A DNA stretch of 41,986 nucleotides, taken from contig CBFFRQ010000184.1 of the NCBI GenBank assembly GCA_965644315.1, positions 1 through 41,986 of the forward strand, in the 5' to 3' direction. Both the position numbers and the translations under genes were made by a program. Of the stretch, positions 29,701 to 37,000 are shown piece by piece. Below the pieces are notes generated by a model. The model made no database searches. It worked only from the letters and a program-made list of their open reading frames with translations, and had not been told where the DNA came from. The DNA comes from Caecitellus pseudoparvulus. Taxonomy: Eukaryota; Bigyra: Bicosoecida. Each line of letters opens with the position of its first letter. Position 1 is the stretch's first letter.

Positions 29701-31476
29701 CGACAAGTGCAGCCCCCAAACTTTCAGGGAGCTGTCCCCACACAGCGCAGTCGTGTACGCTTCAATCAGCGAGTCTGCAGTGAAGCCCTCGTGGACGTGA
29801 AAGCTGCTCACGTTTGAGCCTGCTACTTTGCTCAGCTTCTGTAGAGCTTCAGTGGTTTTGCCACACCCCGGGCCGCCTGTGATGACCTCAAGTCCGGCCA
29901 GGTGTCGCATGCTTTTGCCAATGTCTGCAGTCAAGGACTGGACGTCAGCCTCAGAAGGCTCCGGGCACAGTGGTAGCTCTGAAAGCTCAGTTAACAAACC
30001 CACACCTGCAGGAGAAGTAAAGATGAGGTGCACATGCACACGCAGAGGTTGCCCGGCCACAGCAACAGCGAGTTGCTCCAGCACAGTGGTTGGCAAGGTG
30101 TTAGGGGCAAGCACGTATGCGTAGCCATAGGAGGCGTCAGCGCACGCCAAGCAAGTCAAGAAGTCACTCAGATCGATGGGTGTTGTCGAGGCAGAGCATG
30201 AGAGCACTTGGTGAGGAGCAGGAAATGAGTCCTCTTCTGCCCGGGAATGCAACAGGCATCCAGCAAGACAACTTCGCAGCGACGCGCCGGCACACAGCTG
30301 CCAGGTGGCTTGGATGGGATCGGGCTCTTCCGGGTACCGTTGTACGCTTTGCAGAGCTTTAGCAAAAGCCTCAGCCGCCCAATCCAGTGCCTCACGTGCT
30401 GTGGCCACTTGCGCCAACGACTCGCAGCTATCCGCCATGGAAGCTGCAACAGCGCTGCGGTTTTCACCAGCGAGGTCAATTCTTGCAGCCAACTCAAAAA
30501 CCGCAACTAAAGAGTCCAAGTGCAAGTCCTTCTGAACTGCAGCCTTCTCTGCATCGGGCTCAGACTCGCTCGTGCCCTCTCCTGAGGCAGCGCCGCCAGG
30601 AGCAGCCCTGTCCTTTGCCATGGTCAACACCAGTTCGAAGAGGCCCAGCAGCTGCTGTCGAGGCAAGTGGCACAGGCGTGGGGACAGAAGGCGAGTTTTC
30701 TCCAGCGCTTCTTTCCACGCTGTCAACTCCTTCTCCAAAAAAACACAGAAAGCCTTCGTGGCCACAAGCAAGTTGCCTTCGTCAGATTCCACTCTCAGTG
30801 AGATGTCTCCCACCCTAGCCTGGTAGGCAGGATGCCCGAGCTGCTGCAAGTTGGACAACAGCGTCGCACAGAGCTGCGATGCTTCATAGCTTGCAATGAA
30901 GTCATCTATCGCCGGATTTTTGACGGATGTCCGCGACAGTCGCGCAAAGAAAGCGTTCTCATTCAACTGCTCTGGGGAGAGCACAAAGCTGGCTGACTCG
31001 CCTTGGGAGTACTCGAGCTGCACACTTGCAGGACCACCTAGCGAAGACGTTCGAGCGAAGAAGGTTCCGCTTTCGACGAAAACGGGGGCTTGAAGCAGGA
31101 CCACTGCAGAGCCACTCGAGCCCAGTTGCTTCGACTCTGAGGCGACTGTTCCAGTGCGCCTCAGCTTCACACCAACTTCAGTGGAGAGAGTGTCCCCCGC
31201 CGCTTGGGCCAGGACTTGTCGCGAGCCCTTGCTCGAGGCAGTTGCGCTGGAGCCTCGCACAGCCTCTGCATACTCGAAGACAGTGCCACCTGAGGTGACA
31301 TACTTGTTGATGGGTTCCATCCAGCGCAGGATTCCGAGGGTAGGATGGCGAACTGAGTCCAAGTGGTGGCCATGTTGAAGAAAACGCCCAAACTCTTCGT
31401 CCCATGCAATTTCCGCAATCCGCGGGACAGCGCTCTCTTCCACGCCATGAACTAAAAAACCACCATCAGCTGCCAT
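17764..31476 (-). CDS. RNF213/mysterin-like giant AAA+ protein
   Basis: About 4570 residues from ATG 31476 (MAADGGFLVHG; A at -3, G at +4). The frame is open 104 codons further upstream, but that stretch does not look like protein. The core matches the RNF213 family, dynein-like AAA+ ubiquitin ligases of the cytosol. A first P-loop GGPGCGKT is near residue 535. AAA3 has LTPFVLMNMLNVHQR, P-loop GDTGVGKD near 1022 and FIDELNTAGAL near 1329. AAA4 has P-loop GPPGCGKT near 1672, VVMDEAGLP near 1746 and SNSILDAAKTNR. The conserved LLLVNCNHVIFTAMYDLLN (about 2052) and PLLNRFSKF (about 2120) follow. The C-terminal domain includes LSFYQWCNEEL near 3363. I see no C3HC4 RING. A Cys/His cluster, CPNPDC...CGQHSH...GCGTRFSY, lies at about 3628-3683, followed by some 880 extra residues with a GGQAMPQ-rich linker. 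Human RNF213 is about 5200 residues. No intron is evident. Ligase activity is unproven here. Confidence 0.85.
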   Translation of the reverse strand: MAADGGFLVHGVEESAVPRIAEIAWDEEFGRFLQHGHHLDSVRHPTLGILRWMEPINKYVTSGGTVFEYAEAVRGSSATASSKGSRQVLAQAAGDTLSTEVGVKLRRTGTVASESKQLGSSGSAVVLLQAPVFVESGTFFARTSSLGGPASVQLEYSQGESASFVLSPEQLNENAFFARLSRTSVKNPAIDDFIASYEASQLCATLLSNLQQLGHPAYQARVGDISLRVESDEGNLLVATKAFCVFLEKELTAWKEALEKTRLLSPRLCHLPRQQLLGLFELVLTMAKDRAAPGGAASGEGTSESEPDAEKAAVQKDLHLDSLVAVFELAARIDLAGENRSAVAASMADSCESLAQVATAREALDWAAEAFAKALQSVQRYPEEPDPIQATWQLCAGASLRSCLAGCLLHSRAEEDSFPAPHQVLSCSASTTPIDLSDFLTCLACADASYGYAYVLAPNTLPTTVLEQLAVAVAGQPLRVHVHLIFTSPAGVGLLTELSELPLCPEPSEADVQSLTADIGKSMRHLAGLEVITGGPGCGKTTEALQKLSKVAGSNVSSFHVHEGFTADSLIEAYTTALCGDSSLKVWGLHLSLTEGADLAMLDSILAHLALCNCLGDSAHGTVSGFRPGFKLHVVVELPAIVKHGKQPAWPPEAGTTEPRDHPFLPKLPSLSLLPATWTATHSGLQHIVIDETWRDACLAIGLASALGGATDPVHQAFQESVKDIREMGRLVRSKLPELTDDACRRILEQGLTSLGVLRALQSQPSAGGGWRTGTPTVGHLAAFVKVLSRLWRKLLEAGEHNAARIPPPEDQQMKRRGRGFAHAGTAPSIVNLTPTPEFFSLQKKHLKAFNSLAYGDESKGTEAMQGKIFSLCIDDFWRPVLNVILSESCRVATDSSEKVRYSSLFSSVMDTGVKALTDRENKVLDWSIMVSSRDRQEPPATVFGIDSSHPFVLSVCEDRAMDEVKLAHMRMTIAPTLGMLNTSLLQPALESCGFILTPFVLMNMLNVHQRCLSRQPVLMSGDTGVGKDLLMQAYSTVRNATFMQKLNVLPIIALAMRRYLVHATSAAVKAAPEDELDATVEHVTQRLAAIGRLRNVEEARAFVAGSEGSGAAATQRVPHWAVPVLAESAFTFNLQTSSSARDLSGAIQAVVEASEGEEQSSFVYMLLFVLAVVLEHSPALSKLIPPEVATLATDAVEHYMKSKAPAPIAMASVKDIKRAGLLPGMNFRDGLLKKLHEKTQELENARSGQEAPRRGSRVAAPKLSVTATILSDAVRLVQAALIARPPQQFERHLMHEGVTPDVWRAIVNNAKANVQALTELASDGDDFVYVLFIDELNTAGALHMIAEAFSNHTMDGEPLPGVLFLAGAINPHGFRAGESKSSVDQTHVSSSLPSGEAHAGAGASEHERLATTSFVVKHLPGPLERLLVNSPKLTTGVEEAFIAGIKERIMQQASSGRLASIVAQLRVGAGAGLMQNEASVMAAFQQGLDAFGSMLSFAQEKVRSYALNRMHLSFRDLVRATNLFKWLLQLKVHPTLRGSSLLDKTRVVNPFLPPGILVTSTESLFAHVVQVALVAIGCVYWMRLPGEGHKGYDGSDLLDLRSDFSEALHEHCEGVGFVCEDVATTVSAATRHLFSKISFRPLGLAETVPLLENFFSAVLCVNVEPAMSLLITGPPGCGKTLAVGMCGENSQGRESGSPLFRQLKRMKVLNYQCSQATSVEEIEALYSTAYAQRAGHARSGSAHTRLVVVMDEAGLPSEKQHALKAAHDTWDDPSGVPTILMSNSILDAAKTNRCMHVQHTAASSHDIRLLCSALLLLPWNRPSVSRVIVKADDPLKERLQRRIDLVCGIADAFQLVQDAVRCFKWLHLRDFVYFCRFLRYELGQKPLDTLTPKILLLALQRCMQVVECSTDAMSEFGAIARTFMDGRVASSSETGGAVATPGCGFQVVMSRDEVVDMKRQISATELKPDILRAMESNIRAGFADDPSESPHRHTMIIDRSDTEAGVHWLFQRGILQQDLTIEVNVADLGVDAEQLRTAEVLRQVKAAAEGGKTLLLVNCNHVIFTAMYDLLNHRYHIISTGSGHAYYANITIGALSLAVAVHQDFRLVVHVPFWKLPELPSPLLNRFSKFSVSAAQILKASAHRYLESFEFLQGEVAAQSRLLQNVLHGVRDFVAFVCSSQPEAAFTGFDSSETIPALILQVLSKAAESGGTSPAMTDDALALELVERCNMELLSILRPDFVMQSGVLKRLPSAYIDVYMKEQEHFSGAQFLRNAIAASGRGSNARPLSLLTCRSSTGVLQLQQDEERASIMLGCPVVHVTKGHREVKWKEVSGLGSGQPCAFVAALSDCPSAATAEHLVDEFLEVCSRVATADRSPDAVFPTLIFTITEHVHKGSHPQVALMKRMLSRKWGSLHECLRALQPRAVLVLHAGSDERNLVERFPFVPTGLDWQHIVADAVDEVSESDAAAQASADEEAKQWLLAAAQRELSKDISWFKSKLRPSVESGVKEACSNLDASVMGMKPETLAKRGVVLSTAIYQGFPALRKKAREVMQDSVAHGVLLDALMDMFALVWRGLVGTLTSDAAEGVSSSAVTESMVVHLRKRLQDLSFGMVQAFLARSARDFGFEAMCKLRAEGSSPVLLEFAAEAVKSVLNIEVGRHVSLTSVSRKQGREKVPSPVVPAAAELPFGFTVLRSLKLVSDACKQRVQGLEEQFALARSLLAADGDVQLGFEHMQSCFELLQERDELMLLLSRDFLKLYCNVVEVDDADFVSEGRHLQGFAKAVVPMMPHEFDHIAGELLQRVRALATQHIFPGSVPLTFFLRHRALTRFVSEVIASVYSSRSLGAAPAVPVSGSASGAGRILDAVQAAVEGLLDGPESESQVCEWLGRVAAARQGSCRTAEGVCHDEQLFGKCAQLVCMSEVLMRAPEGILGLLIARIKAVATDPGLRGQLPLDTMLFVLGQYASLSADVPDGYLEEFHCMMSSAFLACFQWILPGCEGAFGSTAAKQAIIRTALFMEPSTPLTLPGGEAPMSLLRLLNKDAPSALPCLARVQLLSQLHTHAGFSEQLAQVSFKTESATFVPTALCIALSRQVAALYGWEVAHLETHASYDLLVWMLARHTSEHILHIGPTNTCPLEPAAAEVLSSRHADARSTLDKARVAAESLVFCELLAAMLGSNPDHESVRARPVKEAMKRLQGASPAWGAVVMAHIAGSERGYDRLTRVLAHEGILKELGLEAWHLAYFAESSEEAKAVCAEFVSTPLSADDFHDKLVALVKACSSKVLALRPALGRCAAGLKSHRCTHWLTSPTTQLVLGLEAAAGDAKVKAEEGMELPGSLLAGAVLHELVDGQHGNSLHFATHIPVMLSFYQWCNEELAGKVSEAEAWELPMVDALSRKRLDQVTVDVGRKKLDEFVKSWNLLQAAFGMYEAVCGHQAELEQGIPRLCIGNEDGCKQLMVSDVLSFSFTESEMERALPLRMLRERLVKSQNAMMELDATRQLRAMTALTGINRGGCLLEATHGSRALKHIASTGISFRELVMHTGEVDPYVDQEEGGEAAPLSLVDKLRRLIPFFLRWEADVEYNDVEPGHDSKAMEEADFLDQQEREAAFDEGRSTQQLMHEQKYSICPNPDCQRLMERAMYSDAGVCGQHSHESAAETAARLEAERQSGKKRGCGTRFSYIAQRVPKPSPGEPPLDLFLPEKYKLRLSSEEARAKWLAARTAASADSQPFAAGHVRVDAENLARFILPLIMRGKVRLDVSDLQEACRFKREVEQAATSAAEPEFDGQLSMELKFEPLLDQHEDQAEEVPEVPEAPEVSEEQSLLEEALLLCEEAGVEWKDSKIMASSLTDKQWRELLRSATDSVRKLLEEGILATSLSKPLFSGKVSGTSRRLRRLAVGSYRSFVRQFQKHLEKEAAENALPASIMEEVDECLRKIEELVAEGDTKSAQSDLDMLQHLKNALAEASVSWLSQSSSESLLADNQFVHAALYGEKKPKNSMAHVLLGITKADGTAAEGVLVGAFVLVTNTIQQLSQRLRAILQSAEDFKQGDGSGKSPRHKYAPKLRFASDTSKPDFLDSAPIDHALAADEALKLDAHKQMREQEREAARLEPTGGQAMPQAQSRGGQAMPQPLRTGGRGSLHFGGGHPQAGTAAKKEQPMRRIGQPPGEMPLECEQDVVNALAHLNASALACGTLDDESMHLASRVREALDGDLRDVLSDFKVIEFTNGVDDLVEQHAPSSAGQESKGITLSVTLLGASDPSSDSCFLRSMQRSRKIRLTDSILESIPEFQAAVLKVLKKRSPPSEHCFMLKWTGIPTPVALNEANFAAFKTALRSPSESRFSVGVVSMDACMQAVPLLLLGLPGDGPTGRELEAQTEIKLDIRVPVNVRAIFDEVHVPASSRDKFIVEFCTSAGTKAPGSDLSGVVLQSIHVRPRQACHVALYVVSDMEQDIRALETLGTQHVGGREVLAGPIAVQLDPTQTFAEQVAACYAAVGLPAPEDDSIMVLHDADWIDEEWDPETVELGKHVAVEVEEVPHAMPLPDPLCVWGGKTVALARSTVALPRHQG

Positions 31477-32149
31477 AATCTGCACAGGGATGCAGCAAGC
31501 GTCAGTTTTCCAGTTTATTGGCCGGATTCCCCCGAGGCAGCGCACAAAAGAAACCCGCAAGCGCCTACGACAAGCACTTGAGATACAAGCACGTGGGGAA
31601 TCTAAACAACTCCGATGGCCGATGCCAGACACAGCAACGATAAGCACCCATAACATACAAACTGGCTGATGCTTTCGTTCGGCTGCGCGCAGCAATCCGC
31701 AGGAAAGGGAGCTTGAAGTCTGCTGCACAGGGTGCTCTTCAACTTCAACTACACACCGGACGATGTGGAGGACACCGACGCACCTCACAGAGCTAGCAAG
31801 CTTCGATGAGGTGGGTGGAGGGAGTGCAATGCTTCATGATCAAATGGTCTGAAGCATGTTGGTTTTTGAGTGGAAGGGAAGACTGCCCGCAGAGTTGGCC
31901 ATCCTGAGGTGGTCAACACAGCTGCGGCAGCTTCACTCGAAGGGAAGATCCATGGGCAGCACGGACCGTGAGCGATTTGTTCATGGTTTGAGGTCTGCGG
32001 TGGTAGTGCCTGGCAGTGTACATAGCTTGCTGCAGCGTCAAGGTCAGACCGTCAGCACGCTGCGACTTCGAGGTACCCACACAAGCCCTGGCCACTGCCT
32101 GGTTCGTCGGGAAGCCACAGCACCAGTGCGGCAGAGGCGTCCGGAGTTC
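31477..32149. other. Intergenic region upstream of the RNF213-like gene
   Basis: This stretch should hold the promoter and leader of the RNF213-like gene and the 3' end of the ankyrin gene, both on the minus strand. The minus frame continuous with the RNF213-like gene stays open to 31788, but its composition is unlike the rest. Plus-strand ORFs (for example 31856-32452) overlap the ankyrin gene and look like shadows. No motif was identified with confidence. Confidence 0.5.
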
Positions 32150-33421
32150 TCAAGACGCCCCGCACATCCTAATCAGCACTATGTCACGACGGGCGAGTCG
32201 CGTGCTGGTTCCGTACCATGCAGCGTCCCTGCCAGGCTGCACAGCCACCTTGCCCACCGCTTGCCTCACCCCCAACGGTACTGCACGCTCACCGGTCAGG
32301 CCCAGCAGCTCGCGCGTGATGTCCCCTCGCTGACTTGCACACGCCAGTCGGAAGGCGGCGTGGCGTGTGCCCCATGCTGGCGCATGCACATCCACCTCTC
32401 GCTCTCCAGTCAGAGCCAACATCTCGCGCACCACTTCAATTTGGCCATGTAGACAAGCAGCCCGAAAGCTAGCCTCAGGCCCGCTCCTGTCTGCAGCGTG
32501 TACGTCAACTTCTCGCCCGCCAGTCAACCCCAGCAGCTCGCGCACCACCTGCAAGTGTCCAAGTTTGCATGCTGCTCGGAAACCTGCCTCAGCCCCAGCT
32601 ACATCCATCGCATGCACATCCACTGAACGGGCACCCCTCAGCGCCAATAGCATGCGAACGACCTCCACGTCACCGCTTGCACATGCTGCGCGAAACCCAG
32701 CTTCTGGTCCACTGCCGTCCCCTGCGTGGACATACACTGCCCTGCTTCCTTTGAGCGCCAACAGCTCACGCACAACCTCCACACGCCCCCACGCGCACGC
32801 CAGCCGGAAGGCATCTTCAGGACCATCAGTGTCTGCTGCGTGCACGTCCACCTTTCGAGCACCATTCAGAGACAGCAGCTCACGCACCACACCTATGTGC
32901 CCATTCATGCATGCTCTTCGGAAGGCAGCTTCAGGCCCAGTTTCATCAGGAGCATGCACGTCCACTGCCCGGCTCCCACTCAGGGCAAGCAGCGCACGCA
33001 CGGTGTCCAAGTGACCGCGCGCACAAGCTTCTCGAAAGCCGGCCTCGGGCCCAGTTCGATCGGGCGCATGCACATCAACGGCACGGTCGCCAGCCAACTC
33101 CAACAACTGGCGCACAACCTCCGCCTGGCCGTTACCGCAGGCAAGGCGGAAACCATGCTCAGGGCCAGACCAGTTTCCAGTGTGCACATCCACTGCCCTG
33201 CTGCCGCTCAAGGCCAGCAATCTTTGCAGAAGGCGAACGTGGCCCACCCTGCAAGCCAGTAGAAAGGCCGCATTTGACTCCTCCCCGGTCAACCAGGCAA
33301 GCCCAGGTTTACCCAGTTGACATGAGCCCTCCATGGTCAAGAATAACGTTTCCGTCTTTCGCCCTTTGCAAGCAGCCTTCCACTCTTCGGGGCTGCTGAT
33401 GAGCTGAACAATGTGCGCCAT
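32150..33421 (-). CDS. Ankyrin-repeat protein with 38-residue units
   Basis: The protein has 423 residues from ATG 33421 (MAHIVQLISSPEEWK; GCC before and G after the ATG). The frame is open for 64 more codons upstream but without an ATG. After a 40-residue N-terminal segment come about nine or ten tandem ankyrin-type units of 38 residues. Their consensus resembles VDVHAxDxTGPEAxFRxAC, then xxGHxxVVRELLxLxGxRA. The helix-helix core (FRxAC..GH..VVRELL) is typical of ankyrin. The VDVHA loop and the extra residues make units longer than the usual 33. Units are strongly alike, suggesting recent expansion or homogenisation. The C-terminal 40 residues are basic and not repeated. No signal peptide, membrane segment or catalytic domain is seen. 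Such proteins are generally protein-binding scaffolds; the partner cannot be named. Confidence 0.85.
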   Translation of the reverse strand: MAHIVQLISSPEEWKAACKGRKTETLFLTMEGSCQLGKPGLAWLTGEESNAAFLLACRVGHVRLLQRLLALSGSRAVDVHTGNWSGPEHGFRLACGNGQAEVVRQLLELAGDRAVDVHAPDRTGPEAGFREACARGHLDTVRALLALSGSRAVDVHAPDETGPEAAFRRACMNGHIGVVRELLSLNGARKVDVHAADTDGPEDAFRLACAWGRVEVVRELLALKGSRAVYVHAGDGSGPEAGFRAACASGDVEVVRMLLALRGARSVDVHAMDVAGAEAGFRAACKLGHLQVVRELLGLTGGREVDVHAADRSGPEASFRAACLHGQIEVVREMLALTGEREVDVHAPAWGTRHAAFRLACASQRGDITRELLGLTGERAVPLGVRQAVGKVAVQPGRDAAWYGTSTRLARRDIVLIRMCGAS

Positions 33422-34091
33422 GGCGTGGTGAGCTACACCTTCGTTCGACGTCGTCTCGTGACCGTAGGACTCGCTAGAAGACACCGATTGGGACGCCGAA
33501 TCAGCCCAACTACAACTGGAAGGAAATCCGTGGTCTTGTTTTGTGCTCTTGGCCAGCAAAACTAGCCGAAGGCGGGTAGTGCCACACTCCCCAAGTGTTG
33601 TCAAATTCCGCAAATGTACCGGGCCTTCTCGCGTAAACTCGAGTCTCTAGGTTTGGCAGTACCCTACGAAACTGCACGAGTACTTTTGAGTTTAGGTGCA
33701 TAGGGCGAGGGGCGTGCCATACGCCTTATTTCAATACATTGGGAAGTGACATTGTGAAAATTCGAAGTTGATGCTAAGGTGTCGGACGACCGTCGCAAGC
33801 CATAGATGTTGTTGTCCCGATATCATCATGAAGCAATGCATTCATGGTCATCACGCACGGTTGGGCAGAGTTTGGCCACCTTGCTCCAGCACACGTCAGT
33901 GTGCTGGCCAACTCTCTCGCCTCCCTGGTGGATGGTGCTCCGACATGGTCACTCAGTGCTGTTCGCCGAGCTACTTTGGCGCGCACGACCTTTGCATAAA
34001 CACAGTCCACCCTCTCCTCCCCTTCAATGAGCGAATGGTTTCGCGAGACACCTGCTGCCGAGCCAAGTGCCTCGCCCTGACGACTAGGGGC
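33422..34091. other. Intergenic region between the ankyrin gene and the surface-protein gene
   Basis: About 670 bases with no supported gene. It is somewhat more AT-rich than the flanking genes near 33720-33780. It should contain the ankyrin-gene promoter and the 3' UTR of the surface-protein gene. Short ORFs on both strands have no recognisable features. Confidence 0.5.
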
Positions 34092-37000
34092 TCACTCCCA
34101 GTCGTCGTCCCCCTCTCCATCACGATGCACTTCCGTGTGCGCATCCTCTACGAGCGCGCCGACTAAGTCGAACCCGCCCTCAACATCAGCCGTTGAGCTG
34201 TCGCTATCCGAGTCTCCAGTTGACTCGTGGAAACCAAAAGCATGGATGACCGCGCGGTCTCCGGTGGCCTCAGTCTTGCGCCACACGGTTCCCTGCATCA
34301 AGCCGGAAGCAGCGCCGGCTGCCGCGTCGGCTGCAACAGCGGTTCGCAGGATCCAGGTTCCACGACGAAGTGTCGGGTCCACAATCGGCTCGCTCGTCTC
34401 CACACGTGACACCTCCTGACCGCGGTCCCCACCCACCACGTACTCAGTGCTCAGCTTCCAGGCACCGCTGGCCGGCACTGCCGTGCCAGGCGTCCACGCC
34501 AGCGCAACATCCTCGCCATCCTCCCCTGCCCCCTGGACGTACAGCGTGTCGTCCGCGAAGCGCCAGGCACCCGACACCGCATGCAGGGGCTGGTGGGAGG
34601 GCACGCGGTGGTGCATGCCGGCTGCATCCTGCACCACCACAAAGTACGCCAAGCGCCACCTGCCGCGTGGCACGCTTCCCAGAGGATCGCTTTCGGGCAC
34701 CACTTGGCGGTGCACAACGTCACCTGAACCTGCTAGAAGCACCCTCACTGCGTCCGTTTCAGACAGTGCCTCTGATGCATCCGTCTCCTGGCTCACGGCA
34801 CTCTGCAAGTTCCACCTTGAAGACACTGTGGTCAAGGTCAGTTCGTCCGCCATGGCCTTGATCATTGCCTGTGTCACAGCGTCTGACTCGGAGTCTTCAG
34901 ATGCATCTGAACTCTCGTCTGCGTCGACGACAGCCCACCTTGGGTTCCGGGCTGTAGACACAGCCCACCCGCCACTCGCAGGTGCTGGTTCAGGCTCGGC
35001 ACCCAATGCGACATGCCTCCACTTACCGCTGAAAGCAGCCCCCACCATCGGCTCGCTCGTCTCCACACGTGACACCTCCTGACCGCGGTCCCCACTCACC
35101 ACGTACTCAGTGCTCAGCTTCCAGGCACCGCTGGCCGGCACTGCCGTGCCAGGCGTCCACGCCAGCGCAACATCCTCGCCATCCTCCCCTGCCCCCTGGA
35201 CGTACAGCGTGTCGTCCGCGAAGCGCCAGGCACCCGACGCCGCATGCAGGGGCTGGTGGGAGGGCACGCGGTGGTGCATGCCGGCTGCATCCTGCACCAC
35301 CACAAAGTGCTCCACATTCCAACGCCCACGCGTCCATCGAGTATCAGCACCAGTGTACACTGGTAGCTTGGCGGCTTGGTGGCCCTCATCATCCTCAAGC
35401 AATCGCCAGCCAACGAGGGCGGTATCTGGCTTTGGCGGCTTGGCCATGGCCAGATCTGCTGGGCCTGCTGCCGCCTTTGGCTTCCCAAGCGGAGCCAGTG
35501 CCACCTTATTAGGAGTTGAGCGCCAAACCCCGCCTTGGCTCATGCGAGGGGTATAGGCCGCGACAGCTTCGTCCTCCGAGGATGATGACTCAGCGGCAAA
35601 AGCAAAGGCGTCAATGACAGCGCCCCGTCCGGGGCCAGAGGACTCAGAGTCTGATGTGTCTTCGTCGACTGCCAGGAAGGCCCACCTACCGCTGGGAGCA
35701 GCCCCCACCATCGGCTCGCTCGTCTCCACACGTGACACCTCCTGACCGCGGTCCCCACCCACCACGTACTCAGTGCTCAGCTTCCAGGCACCGCTGGCCG
35801 GCACTGCCGTGCCAGGCGTCCACGCCAGCGCAACATCCTCGCCATCCTCCCCTGCCCCCTGGACGTACAGCGTGTCGTCCGCGAAGCGCCAGGCACCTGA
35901 GGCCGCATGCAGGGGCTGGTGGGAGGGCACGCGGTGGTGCATGCCGGCTGCATCCTGCACCACCACAAAATGTTCAGACTGCCATTCGCCGTATCGACCA
36001 GCTGCTTCAACGGAAGCAGGGTCCACGACCTCCAGACGAGCCACTTCCACCTGCTGGTCATCCTGCAGCACGCGCCAGCCAACAAGCGCAGGCTCGCGTT
36101 GGTCCGGAACGCGCACGGTGCGAACTGGCTCCTCTTCCTCTTCACTGCTGAGGGTGCCCAGCACGTCATGCACCGCCAGCATGTCATCGCCTGGGATGGG
36201 AGCGACCCTGGAAGAAGACTCTTCGCCATCGCTGTCCTCAGAGTCACTCATGGGCTCAGGGGCAACCTTTGCGCCCTTTGGCGTGGGGTCGAAGTCCTTG
36301 AAGTGGCGGAACAAGTTAAGGCCAGGGTGCTCCTTGGCCTCTTCCACCAGCCAAATTGCTGTGCACACAGCAATGGCAACGAGAAGCAGCACCAGAGCAG
36401 TGATGGTCATGGGCTTTCCAGCTGCCAGCTGGTCAAAGTTGTCCACCACGGCTTCTGGTGCCTGGTCGTCATCATACTCTGAGCCGTCAATGAGGTACAC
36501 CAGGAAGAGTAACCACACCGTCAGCGCCGACAGGAAGAACATGAACTGTGGCAGGCGCCGCAAGCGGTGCAGTGTAAGCGGCGGGTTGCGTACAACCCAG
36601 ACAAGGACACCGGACAATGTGAGTCCAGCAACGACGAAGGCGGCGATCGGCACACTGCGAGCCAAGATAATGCCACAGTAGGCAACTGTGATCTTGGCTG
36701 CGACGAGAACCAGTGCGAAAGAAGGCGCCATCTGCACCTCCAACTTGTCCATCCAGCGCTTTGCCGCCTCTCTAAGCCAGGCACGTCGGGGCACACGAGG
36801 CAGCTGCCTTCCGTCAATGTCCAAGACGCTCAATGGAGCAATGTCCAAGTTCACTTCATCCCAGCGGAACTGGATGCTCAAGCTGGCAGCAGCGAGCGGG
36901 AGCACGATTGCAAGCAGAATGCCACTGACAACCATTGTGGCAATGTGCCTCCAGTGCCAGCAGGCAACCGGGAAGCACTGCAAGGCATCGGCACCGAACC

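Noticed and set aside
31477-31788. Upstream extension of the RNF213-like frame by 104 codons
   Set aside because: The composition of the extension (Cys- and Arg-rich, no similarity) is unlike the protein, and ATG 31476 has a strong context.
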